From Candidatus Parachristensenella avicola (GTDB lineage: Bacteria > Bacillota > Clostridia > Christensenellales > UMGS416), in contig CAJFUN010000017.1 in assembly GCA_904420205.1 (NCBI GenBank), forward strand, positions 1 through 45,148: DNA of 45,148 nucleotides. The letters are read 5' to 3'. The translations under genes were made by a program, and so were the position numbers. Position 1 is the first letter of the stretch, and the number at the start of each line of letters is the position of its first letter. Positions 1-5,742 of the stretch are shown piece after piece. The notes under the pieces were generated by a model. It was not told where the DNA came from, did not search any database, and was given only the letters and a program-made list of their open reading frames with translations.

Positions 1-1
1 A

Positions 2-133
2 AGGACGATGATAAGCACCATTGCAAACGGGCGCAATGTGCCAAGGATAGACACGGCCGCAAAGCTATGCGCCGAATTGGGCGTCCGGAACACGATGGAT
101 CTATACGACGACAACGGCCTCCCAAAGCCGTAG
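2..133 (+). CDS. XRE-family regulator, C-terminal part (cut by window edge)
   Basis: The frame is open from the first bases and ends at TAG 131-133, giving about 43 residues. It contains the recognition-helix part of a Cro/CI-type helix-turn-helix (ISTIANGRNVPRIDTAAKLC), then a short tail GVRNTMDLYDDNGLPKP. That tail matches, with substitutions, the end of the next regulator (GVDNPCALFDENGRPRP), so the two are paralogues. The N-terminus lies outside the window. It is followed by an SD (AGAAAGGAG) and a small peptide gene, the same arrangement as at 219-623. Confidence 0.75.
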   Translation, partial: RTMISTIANGRNVPRIDTAAKLCAELGVRNTMDLYDDNGLPKP

Positions 134-148
134 AAAGGAGCGAAAAAC

Positions 149-235
149 GTGAAAGCACTTGAACTGATAGCATCAGCCCTATTGACGGCGGCCCTAGTCG
201 GACGGGAAGGAGCCGGACATGAAAAGACGGAATAA
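149..235 (+). CDS. Small peptide MKALELIASALL (shortened paralogue)
   Basis: A 28-residue ORF starts at GTG 149, eleven bases behind a GGAG site, and ends at TAA 233-235, overlapping the next regulator start (ATG 219). Its N-terminus MKALELIASALLTAALVG is very close to that of the peptide gene at 453 (MKAMEMIASALLAVFLLG). Instead of a second hydrophobic segment it ends in a polar tail, GREGAGHEKTE. It looks like a truncated or diverged copy of the 453-623 product. Expression is unproven; the conserved start and SD are the argument for it. Confidence 0.45.
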   Translation: MKALELIASALLTAALVGREGAGHEKTE

Positions 236-437
236 CGCCGTCAAGCGGGCGGTCAAGGCGGCAGGCCTGACCCAGACCGAACTGGCACAGCGGCTGTACT
301 ACTCCAGCTCCATGGTGAGCGCCTTGGCCAGAGGCCGCTATGTGCCCCGGCTGGACACGGCCCTCAAGTTCTGCCGGGCTCTGGGCGTAGACAACCCCTG
401 TGCGCTATTCGACGAAAACGGCCGGCCCCGGCCCTAG
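219..437 (+). CDS. XRE-family (Cro/CI-like) transcriptional regulator
   Basis: A 72-residue protein consisting almost wholly of a helix-turn-helix, residues about 12-60, with the typical pattern GLTQTELAQRLYYSSSMVSA for helices 2 and 3. An SD (GGAAGGAG) lies directly upstream of ATG 219. The C-terminus GVDNPCALFDENG is shared with the partial regulator at 2-133 and resembles the end of the HTH domain of the 24554 protein (GVNNPCDLL). Known small proteins of this class bind operators as dimers. Which promoter it controls is not visible. It is followed after 15 bp by a small membrane peptide gene, repeating the upstream gene pair. Confidence 0.8.
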   Translation: MKRRNNAVKRAVKAAGLTQTELAQRLYYSSSMVSALARGRYVPRLDTALKFCRALGVDNPCALFDENGRPRP

Positions 438-452
438 AAAGGATGGAGAACC

Positions 453-623
453 ATGAAAGCCATGGAGATGATCGCCTCAGCCCTGCTGGCTGTCTTTCTG
501 CTGGGATTGGGTATGGTGACTGCCCCCTATTGGGGACTTATCATTCTACTGACCGCCTGCGGGATTGCCGGAGGGGGGCTTATGGGGCTGGTGGCCCGCA
601 GGGGCCGCCATGAAAGGGGATAA
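453..623 (+). CDS. Small membrane peptide paired with XRE regulator
   Basis: A 56-residue ORF from ATG 453 to TAA 621-623 with an SD (GGATGGAG) upstream. Two hydrophobic stretches are visible: residues about 7-24 (IASALLAVFLLGLGMVTA) and about 27-48 (WGLIILLTACGIAGGGLMGL). The end is basic (ARRGRHERG), so a two-helix membrane hairpin is likely. It shares its first dozen residues with the 149-235 ORF, and each copy follows an XRE gene. Function is unknown. A phage membrane peptide of this size could act in exclusion or toxicity, but nothing in the sequence proves it. Confidence 0.6.
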   Translation: MKAMEMIASALLAVFLLGLGMVTAPYWGLIILLTACGIAGGGLMGLVARRGRHERG

Positions 624-626
624 GGC

Positions 627-1301
627 ATGAACCAAAAATATGAATTTACAGGCGAAACCATGAATCACTTTGGGCGCACATTGCACCGAATCAAAGCCAT
701 TTCCAGCTTCGGGAGTGTGAAAAAGGGCGACATCGGAGGATGGATTGAGGCTGAGGAGAATCTTCCCGAGAGTGGCAATGCGTGGGTGTTCGGCAATGCG
801 CTGGTGTTCGGCAATGCGTGGGTGTCCGGCAATGCGTGGGTGTCCGGCAATGCGTGGGTGTCCGGCAATGCGTCGGTGTTCGGCAATGCGTGGGTGTCTG
901 ACGATGCGCGGGTGTCTGACGATGCGCGGGTGTCCGGCAATGCGTGGGTGTCCGGCAATGCGTGGGTGTCCGGCAATGCACGGGTGTCTGACGATGCGTG
1001 GGTGTCCGGCAAAGCGCGGGTGTCTGACGATGCACTGGTGTCCGGCAAAGCGCGGGTGTCCGGCAAAGCGCGGGTGTTCGGCGAATATGATTTCATCACG
1101 ATGGGCCCTATCGGTAGCCGCAGCGATATTACTACCTTTTACCGCCTCAAGCAAGGAGGGATAGGAGTGAATTGCGGCTGCTTTAACGGCACACTGGATG
1201 AGTTTGAGGCCGCTGTCCACGAAACCCACGCCGGGAACGAACACGAAAAAGCCTATATGGCCGCAATCCGCATGGCAAAGGAGATCATGATCCATGATTA
1301 A
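627..1301 (+). CDS. Phage hexapeptide-repeat (beta-helix) protein
   Basis: A 224-residue protein with three parts. An N-terminal domain (about 1-49) carries the phage motif KYEFTGETMN...GDIGGWIEAEENL. Residues about 50-151 are seventeen six-residue repeats of the type GNAWVS, DDARVS or GKARVS. A C-terminal cap (about 152-224) includes IGSRSDITTFYRLKQGG, VNCGCFNGTLDEFEAAVHETH. Each hexapeptide would form one edge of a left-handed parallel beta-helix. Similar proteins are common in the early region of Clostridia and Bacilli phages, usually without assigned function. It starts three bases after the stop of the peptide gene and overlaps the next gene by 8 bp, so it belongs to the early operon. 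The repeat DNA is nearly identical unit to unit. Confidence 0.85.
   Translation: MNQKYEFTGETMNHFGRTLHRIKAISSFGSVKKGDIGGWIEAEENLPESGNAWVFGNALVFGNAWVSGNAWVSGNAWVSGNASVFGNAWVSDDARVSDDARVSGNAWVSGNAWVSGNARVSDDAWVSGKARVSDDALVSGKARVSGKARVFGEYDFITMGPIGSRSDITTFYRLKQGGIGVNCGCFNGTLDEFEAAVHETHAGNEHEKAYMAAIRMAKEIMIHD
774..1079 (+). repeat. 18-bp in-frame tandem repeat, 17 units
   Basis: Seventeen consecutive 18-bp units with the core GGCAATGCGTGGGTGTCC and variants in the first two codons (GACGAT, GGCAAA) and the fourth codon (TGG, CGG, CTG, TCG). The unit is a multiple of three, so gain or loss of copies keeps the reading frame. It also keeps other frames and the opposite strand open, which creates false long ORFs over this stretch. 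Confidence 0.95.
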
Positions 1302-1617
1302 GGCACAAAAAAAGGCCGCCCGGCTGTTGGCGCAGACCGAGACGGCGGAAAGCAAATTACAACCCTATGATACCACCGGCGCGGGAAATAGGCAAGCGCA
1401 CATTTACGCGCCGGCGCCAGGAGAAATCGCCTATGTAGCGTACCACGAAAATAAACGCCAGGGGTGGTGGGGGATCACGGTATCGCCACGGCGATGCAGC
1501 AAATGGGGGATATGGTATGCACGGAGCTTGCCAGGGCGATATGCAATGGCAAACCTGGCACAGGACGCGTTGGACAATATGGCAGATGAGCAAGGATGGA
1601 GGATTATACCGGCATGA
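1294..1617 (+). CDS. Hypothetical phage protein
   Basis: A 107-residue protein overlapping the previous gene by 8 bp (ATG within its last codons), with GGAG upstream at 1280-1283. The N-terminus is basic and polar. The middle reads EIAYVAYHENKRQGWWGITV, and the C-terminus is helical (GRYAMANLAQDALDNMADEQ). No catalytic motif, cysteine pair or membrane segment is visible and I do not recognise the family. Position and overlap place it in the early operon. Confidence 0.6.
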   Translation: MIKAQKKAARLLAQTETAESKLQPYDTTGAGNRQAHIYAPAPGEIAYVAYHENKRQGWWGITVSPRRCSKWGIWYARSLPGRYAMANLAQDALDNMADEQGWRIIPA

Positions 1618-1664
1618 TGCGTTTTGGACTGTTTGAAGGCATGACACAACAGGAAGGATGAGCA

Positions 1665-1871
1665 ATGCAAGCGAAAAAGTGCGACCGGTGCGGGAAGTTA
1701 TATGAGCTTTATAACACCGAAAATAACGGCAAAAAATGCAATGGGTTTCGGCTGCTTAATATCAATTGGGATCAAAGAGCTTGCCCGCAGGGCCTATATG
1801 ATATGTGTCCCGAGTGCATGGAGGCCCTTATGACATGGTTGTATGCCGTTAAAAACAGAAAAGAGGGATAA
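1665..1871 (+). CDS. Small zinc-finger phage protein
   Basis: A 68-residue protein with two Cys pairs, CDRCGKLYE near the start and CPEC around residue 49, separated by about 40 residues containing a further Cys or two. This is the pattern of a small treble-clef or zinc-ribbon module. An SD (GGAAGGATGAGC) precedes ATG 1665. No other domain fits in this length. Several neighbours (1874, 2229, 2572, 2770) are also Cys-pair proteins, a common feature of phage early regions. The target is unknown. Confidence 0.6.
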   Translation: MQAKKCDRCGKLYELYNTENNGKKCNGFRLLNINWDQRACPQGLYDMCPECMEALMTWLYAVKNRKEG

Positions 1872-1873
1872 GT

Positions 1874-2239
1874 ATGGATTACAAGAAGCTGATTGCAGCT
1901 ATTAAGCTGTGCGGAAGCACACCCAAAGTTGATGAGTGCAAAGCGTGTGCATATTGGGCTGGCGGTGATATGAGCAAGTGCATCCCGCGTATGACAATGG
2001 AAGCCGCTGCCGCAATCACCGATCTGTTGGTCTATAACCAATCCCTTAGAAATGCCGCAAACGGATTCAAGGATCGTGCAGAAAAGGCGATAAATGATAT
2101 TTATAGTGTGCGCCCGTGCTCTATTTGCGCAAATTACTCCGACAGATGGGATGATAAATGCTGGGCATGCAGGGGCACCAATGAAAAATACCACCCGGAT
2201 TTCACATGGCTTGGAGAGACGGAGGATTATGATGAGTGA
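1874..2239 (+). CDS. Cys-rich hypothetical phage protein
   Basis: A 121-residue protein starting two bases after the previous stop (SD AGAGGGATAAGT overlaps that gene's end). It has an N-terminal Cys pair (CKACAYWAGGDMSKC) and a C-terminal set (CSICANYSDRWDDKCWACRG) flanking a helical middle (AAAAITDLLVYNQSLRNAAN). The two clusters probably bind zinc. The final GTNEKYHPDFTWLG resembles the end of small phage Zn-binding proteins, but I cannot name the family. Confidence 0.6.
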   Translation: MDYKKLIAAIKLCGSTPKVDECKACAYWAGGDMSKCIPRMTMEAAAAITDLLVYNQSLRNAANGFKDRAEKAINDIYSVRPCSICANYSDRWDDKCWACRGTNEKYHPDFTWLGETEDYDE

Positions 2240-2579
2240 TAACCTGAAAAAATGCCCGTTTTGCGGATCGCAAAATATCATTGTTTCAAATTGGGGGATG
2301 TGGCGTTGTTGGTGCGCAGATTGCAAAGCAAAGTCCGAGGATGGGATATATAAAAAGGACGCAATCGAAGCCTGGAACCGACGAACCGACAATAGATGGA
2401 TCAGCGTGGAGGACAGGCTGCCGGATGATGACGATAGCTACCTTGTCTGGAACGGGAATCATATATTCGTAGCGATATATTGGGGAGACGGCGAGTGGAT
2501 GTTCGATTCTCATGCAACGCATGAAGTCGCCCATTGGATGCCGCTACCCGAACCACCGAAGGAGGATAGCGATGGATGA
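2229..2579 (+). CDS. Lar-like zinc protein fused to DUF551
   Basis: About 116 residues. The N-terminal half is Lar-like: LKKCPFCGSQN, a second pair CWCADCKA and the family hallmark DAIEAWNRR. The C-terminal half is DUF551: WISVEDRLPDDDDSYLVW and VAHWMPLPEPP. Lar (restriction alleviation) proteins of Rac-type prophages lower type I restriction. Whether this relative does so is inference. The start is ATG 2229 or the adjacent ATG 2232, chosen because an SD (GGAGG) sits just upstream and the family begins near LKKCPFCG; the open frame reaches further upstream but has no family similarity there. It overlaps the previous gene by 11 bp and the next by 8 bp. Confidence 0.8.
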   Translation: MMSDNLKKCPFCGSQNIIVSNWGMWRCWCADCKAKSEDGIYKKDAIEAWNRRTDNRWISVEDRLPDDDDSYLVWNGNHIFVAIYWGDGEWMFDSHATHEVAHWMPLPEPPKEDSDG

Positions 2580-2754
2580 CACACCCAAAAAATGCCCATT
2601 TTGCGGGGGGAAAGCTAGGTATGTTTACAGCATGCCGCTAAATTACGTCGAATGCACAAAATGCAAAGCATTAGGAGCAACAATAGTAGACACATATGAG
2701 CAGCGCGACGGGAAAAAAGAAGCGGTAGAGGCATGGAACCGCCGCGCAGGATGA
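2572..2754 (+). CDS. Lar-like small zinc protein
   Basis: A 60-residue protein MDDTPKKCPFCGGKARY...ECTKCKA...EAVEAWNRRAG, the same CPFCGG / CxxC / AWNRR layout as the N-terminal half of the previous gene but without DUF551. The start ATG 2572 overlaps the previous stop and has GGAGG 5-10 bases upstream. Two adjacent Lar-like genes suggest duplication or separate acquisition. An anti-restriction role is inferred from the family only. Confidence 0.75.
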   Translation: MDDTPKKCPFCGGKARYVYSMPLNYVECTKCKALGATIVDTYEQRDGKKEAVEAWNRRAG

Positions 2755-2769
2755 TAAGGAGGGATAACC

Positions 2770-2958
2770 ATGGCCGGTTATGTACCAAGCCCAGAGCAGC
2801 GGAAAAGGTGCCGGAAATGCAAATATTGGGGATCCATGAACGGCGCGAAATGGAGATGCTGCCACTACCTGCTGATAGAGGGACACAGCCGGGGCGGGGA
2901 TCCATGCCAACATTATGCGCCGAAAAAAAGAAAAAGGGAGGATGGGGGTCATGCTTGA
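2770..2958 (+). CDS. Small Cys-rich phage protein
   Basis: A 62-residue protein with CRKCKYWG and RCCHYLL plus a final CQHYAP, a Cys/His spacing typical of small zinc-binding phage proteins. The end is basic (KKRKRE). SD AAGGAGG lies upstream of ATG 2770. It overlaps the next gene by 8 bp. No specific family is recognised. Confidence 0.6.
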   Translation: MAGYVPSPEQRKRCRKCKYWGSMNGAKWRCCHYLLIEGHSRGGDPCQHYAPKKRKREDGGHA

Positions 2959-3238
2959 CAGGGAAACACAGGAGATGCTTGCCGGGCAGCTCATCCGCCA
3001 GGGCGCTGGATATCAACGCAAGATCCTGGACATCGAGGCAAAGCAGGAGCGGCCGGGGGAGATCAACGCCATGATAAGGCGATTGCAAGAGGAGGCCAAC
3101 GTGTGGGCGGCAAAGCTGGAGGCCACGGCGCAGGCCGTGACAAATCTGGGGCTTATGCAATGGGCGGACTATATGGCCGCGTGCCGAGAAGCGGCGGACA
3201 GGATGCGGACAAATAAAAAGGACAAGGAGGGCCCATGA
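2951..3238 (+). CDS. Hypothetical helical phage protein
   Basis: A 95-residue, mostly helical, charged protein (LDRETQEMLAGQLIRQGAGY; INAMIRRLQEEANVWAAKLE). The start ATG 2951 is preferred because GGGAGG lies 9-14 bases upstream; an in-frame ATG at 2942 is the alternative. Its stop overlaps the ssb start (ATGA at 3235-3238), so it is probably translationally coupled to ssb. No domain is recognised. Confidence 0.6.
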   Translation: MLDRETQEMLAGQLIRQGAGYQRKILDIEAKQERPGEINAMIRRLQEEANVWAAKLEATAQAVTNLGLMQWADYMAACREAADRMRTNKKDKEGP

Positions 3239-3654
3239 ATCGTGCGGTGATTATCGGCAACTTAACCCGAGACCCGGAATTGCGCACGACGCGCGAAACA
3301 GGATTAAGCGTATGCAGCTTTACGGTGGCGGTATCGCGGAGGGCAGCAAACCAAAACGGGGAGCGTACAGCCGACTTTATCCCGGTGGTAGCCTGGCGAG
3401 GCACGGCGGAGAACTGTGCCAAGTATCTGCAAAAAGGTAGCCAGGTAGCGGTAGCGGGCGCGATCCAGACGCGCAGCTATGAGGACGATATGGGGGCACG
3501 GCGGTATGTTACCGAGATCATAGCGGATGAGGTCAAATTCATCGGGCGGATACGGGAGGCCCAGGGGAGCAAAGCAAATAAGGACTGGCAGAGCGAGGCC
3601 GAGTACCTGGAGGCACAGGGCCGTCAAGAGGTAGACGACGATTTCCCGTTTTAG
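3235..3654 (+). CDS. ssb: Single-stranded DNA-binding protein
   Basis: A 139-residue protein with the complete OB-fold signature of bacterial and phage SSB: MNRAVIIGNLTRDPELRTT at the start, CSFTVAVSRR and FIPVVAWRGTAENCAKYL in the middle, VAVAGAIQTRSYEDD near residue 80. A flexible linker and the acidic tip DDDFPF end the protein; this tip is the known docking site for partner proteins. It coats single-stranded DNA during phage replication and recombination. The neighbouring Rep and RecU genes would act on the same intermediates. It is the last gene of the early cluster before a 200-bp gap. Confidence 0.97.
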   Translation: MNRAVIIGNLTRDPELRTTRETGLSVCSFTVAVSRRAANQNGERTADFIPVVAWRGTAENCAKYLQKGSQVAVAGAIQTRSYEDDMGARRYVTEIIADEVKFIGRIREAQGSKANKDWQSEAEYLEAQGRQEVDDDFPF

Positions 3655-3855
3655 TGCGTTATATACTATATAACACAAAAAGAGCCGCGCGGAAGGACGC
3701 CGCGCAGCTCCGAGACTAGGGGCGCATCGATAAGCGATACGATGCAAGATTATCGTACCATATAATCGCAAAAAAGTAAACGGGCAGAGCCCGATAGCGT
3801 CCTGGTAAGAGGTATTAACATATCAACCATAAGCAATAAGCACGCGGGGGCAGGC
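3655..3855. other. Structured gap before Rep; candidate replication origin
   Basis: The 201-bp gap has no plausible gene. It holds the 3682-3710 hairpin and a second dyad GCATCG (3724-3729) / CGATGC (3740-3745). Scattered CGATA or TATCG words surround these (CGATAA at 3728, GCGATA at 3734, TTATCG at 3750), and the sequence becomes AT-rich before the Rep start. Origins nicked by HUH Rep proteins usually lie next to or in the rep gene and contain hairpins and short repeats, so this is a candidate. No known nick sequence was recognised. Confidence 0.35.
3682..3710 (-). terminator. Hairpin, probable terminator for - strand reads
   Basis: Arms GAGCCGCGCGG (3682-3692) and CCGCGCAGCTC (3700-3710) pair over 11 positions with one C-A mismatch. 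On the + strand no T-run follows, but on the - strand the hairpin is followed by TTTTTGTGTT. It may stop antisense transcription. Alternatively it is part of the structured region in front of the Rep gene. Confidence 0.4.
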
Positions 3856-5028
3856 ATGGCGCGGAAGGGATACGATGCAGGGCAGTACACAGGATTATAT
3901 AATCGCTTAGTGGTGGGCGATGAACAAAGCAAGCAACGCGGCGCAAGATGGGCGATCCCAGAGCATATCGGCCGGCAGATCGGCATGGAGGAATGGGCTA
4001 GGCAGCTAGAGGCCGAAAGGGAGGCGGCAGAGCACCAACGGGAGATCATGGAGGATCTGCTAAAGCATGATAGGGTGCTGGTGTACCGGACAAAGCGAAT
4101 CAAAGCAGGCCGGCACCTCTACGTGCATACCTATCCGGTATACATCCATAAGGAGGACGCGACGAGGGCCAAGCGGATGCGGGAGACAGGGCAGACGCAG
4201 GCGAGGTATAATGCGCGGCGGTCGGCAGAGTGGCTGGTCTGCTTAGTACAGGCAAACTTTGATGGTAGCGATATATGGATCACGCTGACCTACCCGGGCG
4301 CGCAGCCGCCGAGCGAGGAGCAGGCGCGGAAGGATATCAAAAATTATATCAAGCGGATAAACCGGTGGAGGGCCAAGCATGGCATGGGGAAAGCCAAGTA
4401 TGTATATGTGATCGAGTGGGAGGACGACGGCGAGGCGAAGCGCGTCCATCATCATGTCATCATGTCGGGTATGGATCGGACGGCGGCGGAAGAAATATGG
4501 GGCGATGGCAGGAGGACAAACGCCGCAAGGCTCCAACCGGACGACGCGGGCCTGGAGGCGTTGGCAAGGTATATCACAAAGGGGACGGACCGCGCTAAGC
4601 ATAGCAAGAGATGGGGCGCAAGCAAGGGGCTAAAAAAGCCAAAGATCACCACGGCGGATAAAAAAATAAGCAAGCGCCAAATGGCCAGGATGGCAGCGGG
4701 CGGCGAGGATGCAGCGAGGGAGGCCATGGCGAGGGTTGAGACGGGATACGACCTAAAGGAGATCACCATCAAGCGATCGGACTATATGCCAGGGGCTTAT
4801 ATGTACGCCATGCTACAGCGGCGGGGAGACGCAAAGGAGGCAAAGCGATATGACAAGATGGACCACGCTGGAGGGATACAAGGACCCGACGGCAGGGGCG
4901 GCCATGACCGAGGTGGAGATCAAAAGGCGGGCGATGGGACGGAGCAACCGCCGAAACGGCGAAATCTTGGAGGGCATGATCCTGGCGGCTTGCGCGGATT
5001 ACCGGGAGACGGGCCGGGCGCAGATTGA
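3856..5028 (+). CDS. HUH-type Rep endonuclease (rolling-circle initiator family)
   Basis: A 390-residue protein with the three motifs of HUH Rep proteins in order. Motif 1 is DIWITLTYPG, near residue 140. Motif 2 is the metal-binding RVHHHVIMSG, with His198-200. Motif 3 is LARYITK, with Tyr239 as the likely nicking tyrosine and Lys242. Known members nick one strand at an origin, stay covalently attached and start rolling-circle replication. The N-terminal about 130 residues are helical and charged. The last about 58 residues are Gly/Asp/Arg-rich and coincide with the overlap into the recU frame, so they probably arose by overprinting and may be disordered. The start is ATG 3856; the SD is weak (GGGGGCAGGC). 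No helicase or polymerase gene is seen nearby. Confidence 0.8.
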   Translation: MARKGYDAGQYTGLYNRLVVGDEQSKQRGARWAIPEHIGRQIGMEEWARQLEAEREAAEHQREIMEDLLKHDRVLVYRTKRIKAGRHLYVHTYPVYIHKEDATRAKRMRETGQTQARYNARRSAEWLVCLVQANFDGSDIWITLTYPGAQPPSEEQARKDIKNYIKRINRWRAKHGMGKAKYVYVIEWEDDGEAKRVHHHVIMSGMDRTAAEEIWGDGRRTNAARLQPDDAGLEALARYITKGTDRAKHSKRWGASKGLKKPKITTADKKISKRQMARMAAGGEDAAREAMARVETGYDLKEITIKRSDYMPGAYMYAMLQRRGDAKEAKRYDKMDHAGGIQGPDGRGGHDRGGDQKAGDGTEQPPKRRNLGGHDPGGLRGLPGDGPGAD

Positions 5029-5434
5029 CAAGACGCCGGAGCCTATGCGGATTATCCGGCCATACGACCGCCGGGCGGGACAGTTTGTCGCCGTGTTTGC
5101 CAAAAAAGCGCAGCCGGATTTTAAGGGCGTGCTCAAAGGCGGGCGGATGATTGTATTTGACGCCAAGCATACGGATAGCGATAGGGTGCAGTATAGCGCC
5201 ATAACGGATGAGCAGCGCGTCTGCCTTGACCATTGCGCCGCTATGGGCGCGGAAGCGGGCGTACTGGTATCGTTTGGGTTTGCGCGGTGCTATATGATCC
5301 CGTGGGCCATATGGCGCGGGATGAAAAAACAGTATGGGCGCAAGTACATGCTGGAGGACGAGGCGGGGCTATATGAGGTCAAAATGCAAAGCGGGCGCGT
5401 GTATTTTCTGGACGCCAAGGAGGGCGAACGATGA
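4850..5434 (+). CDS. RecU-like Holliday junction resolvase
   Basis: A 194-residue protein with the RecU-type nuclease pattern: NRRNGEILEGMILAAC, a Lys-Thr-Pro segment (QIDKTPEPMRII), then QPDFKGVLKGGRMIVFDAKH with the acidic and lysine residues expected for a PD-(D/E)XK active site. It ends with the family-like GVLVSFGFARCYMIPWAIW. It would cut four-way junctions made by phage recombination. ATG 4850 is preceded by AAAGGAGG at good spacing, which is why the long 179-nt overlap with Rep is accepted. An in-frame ATG at 4904 is a weaker alternative. Its stop overlaps the next start (ATGA at 5431). Confidence 0.8.
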   Translation: MTRWTTLEGYKDPTAGAAMTEVEIKRRAMGRSNRRNGEILEGMILAACADYRETGRAQIDKTPEPMRIIRPYDRRAGQFVAVFAKKAQPDFKGVLKGGRMIVFDAKHTDSDRVQYSAITDEQRVCLDHCAAMGAEAGVLVSFGFARCYMIPWAIWRGMKKQYGRKYMLEDEAGLYEVKMQSGRVYFLDAKEGER

Positions 5435-5742
5435 AGGTTTTTCTTTCCGGCCCGATATCCGGGGTAGAGGGCTATAAAAAGCGGTTCCGCGAGGCGGAGA
5501 CAGCGCTGAAAGCAATGGGACATGAGGTGTATAGCCCGGCGGTGCTGCCGGAAGGGATGCCATGGGAGGCCTATATGCGGATCTGCGAGATCATGCAATG
5601 GTACTGCGACTGCACCTATATGCTGGCAGGATGGCACAGCAGCCGGGGGGCTAGGCGGGAGCACGACCGAGCGATCAATAAGCTAAAGCAAAAGGTATTT
5701 TATGAGGATGGATTAAGGGGGATAAAAACATGGACGGAATGA
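5431..5742 (+). CDS. DUF4406 family protein
   Basis: A 103-residue protein beginning MKVFLSGPISGVEGYKKRF and carrying YMLAGWHSSRGARREHDRA, the two hallmarks of DUF4406, a small relative of nucleoside 2-deoxyribosyltransferase-fold proteins often found in phages. A role in nucleotide or nucleoside handling is possible by fold similarity but unproven. It is coupled to recU by a 4-bp overlap and overlaps the next gene by 13 bp. Confidence 0.8.
   Translation: MKVFLSGPISGVEGYKKRFREAETALKAMGHEVYSPAVLPEGMPWEAYMRICEIMQWYCDCTYMLAGWHSSRGARREHDRAINKLKQKVFYEDGLRGIKTWTE

Noticed and set aside
774..1079. Possible CRISPR array
   Set aside because: The units are contiguous 18-bp tandem copies with no unique spacers and lie inside a coding frame.
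546..1355. Long ORFs on both strands across the repeat array (for example 546-1355 -, 665-1099 -, 745-1164 +)
   Set aside because: They exist only because an 18-bp repeat without stops in one unit keeps every frame open. Only the 627-1301 frame has conserved flanking domains and an SD.
4850..5028. Rep-RecU fusion through frameshifting
   Set aside because: No slippery heptamer is seen in the overlap and RecU has its own strong SD, so separate initiation is simpler.
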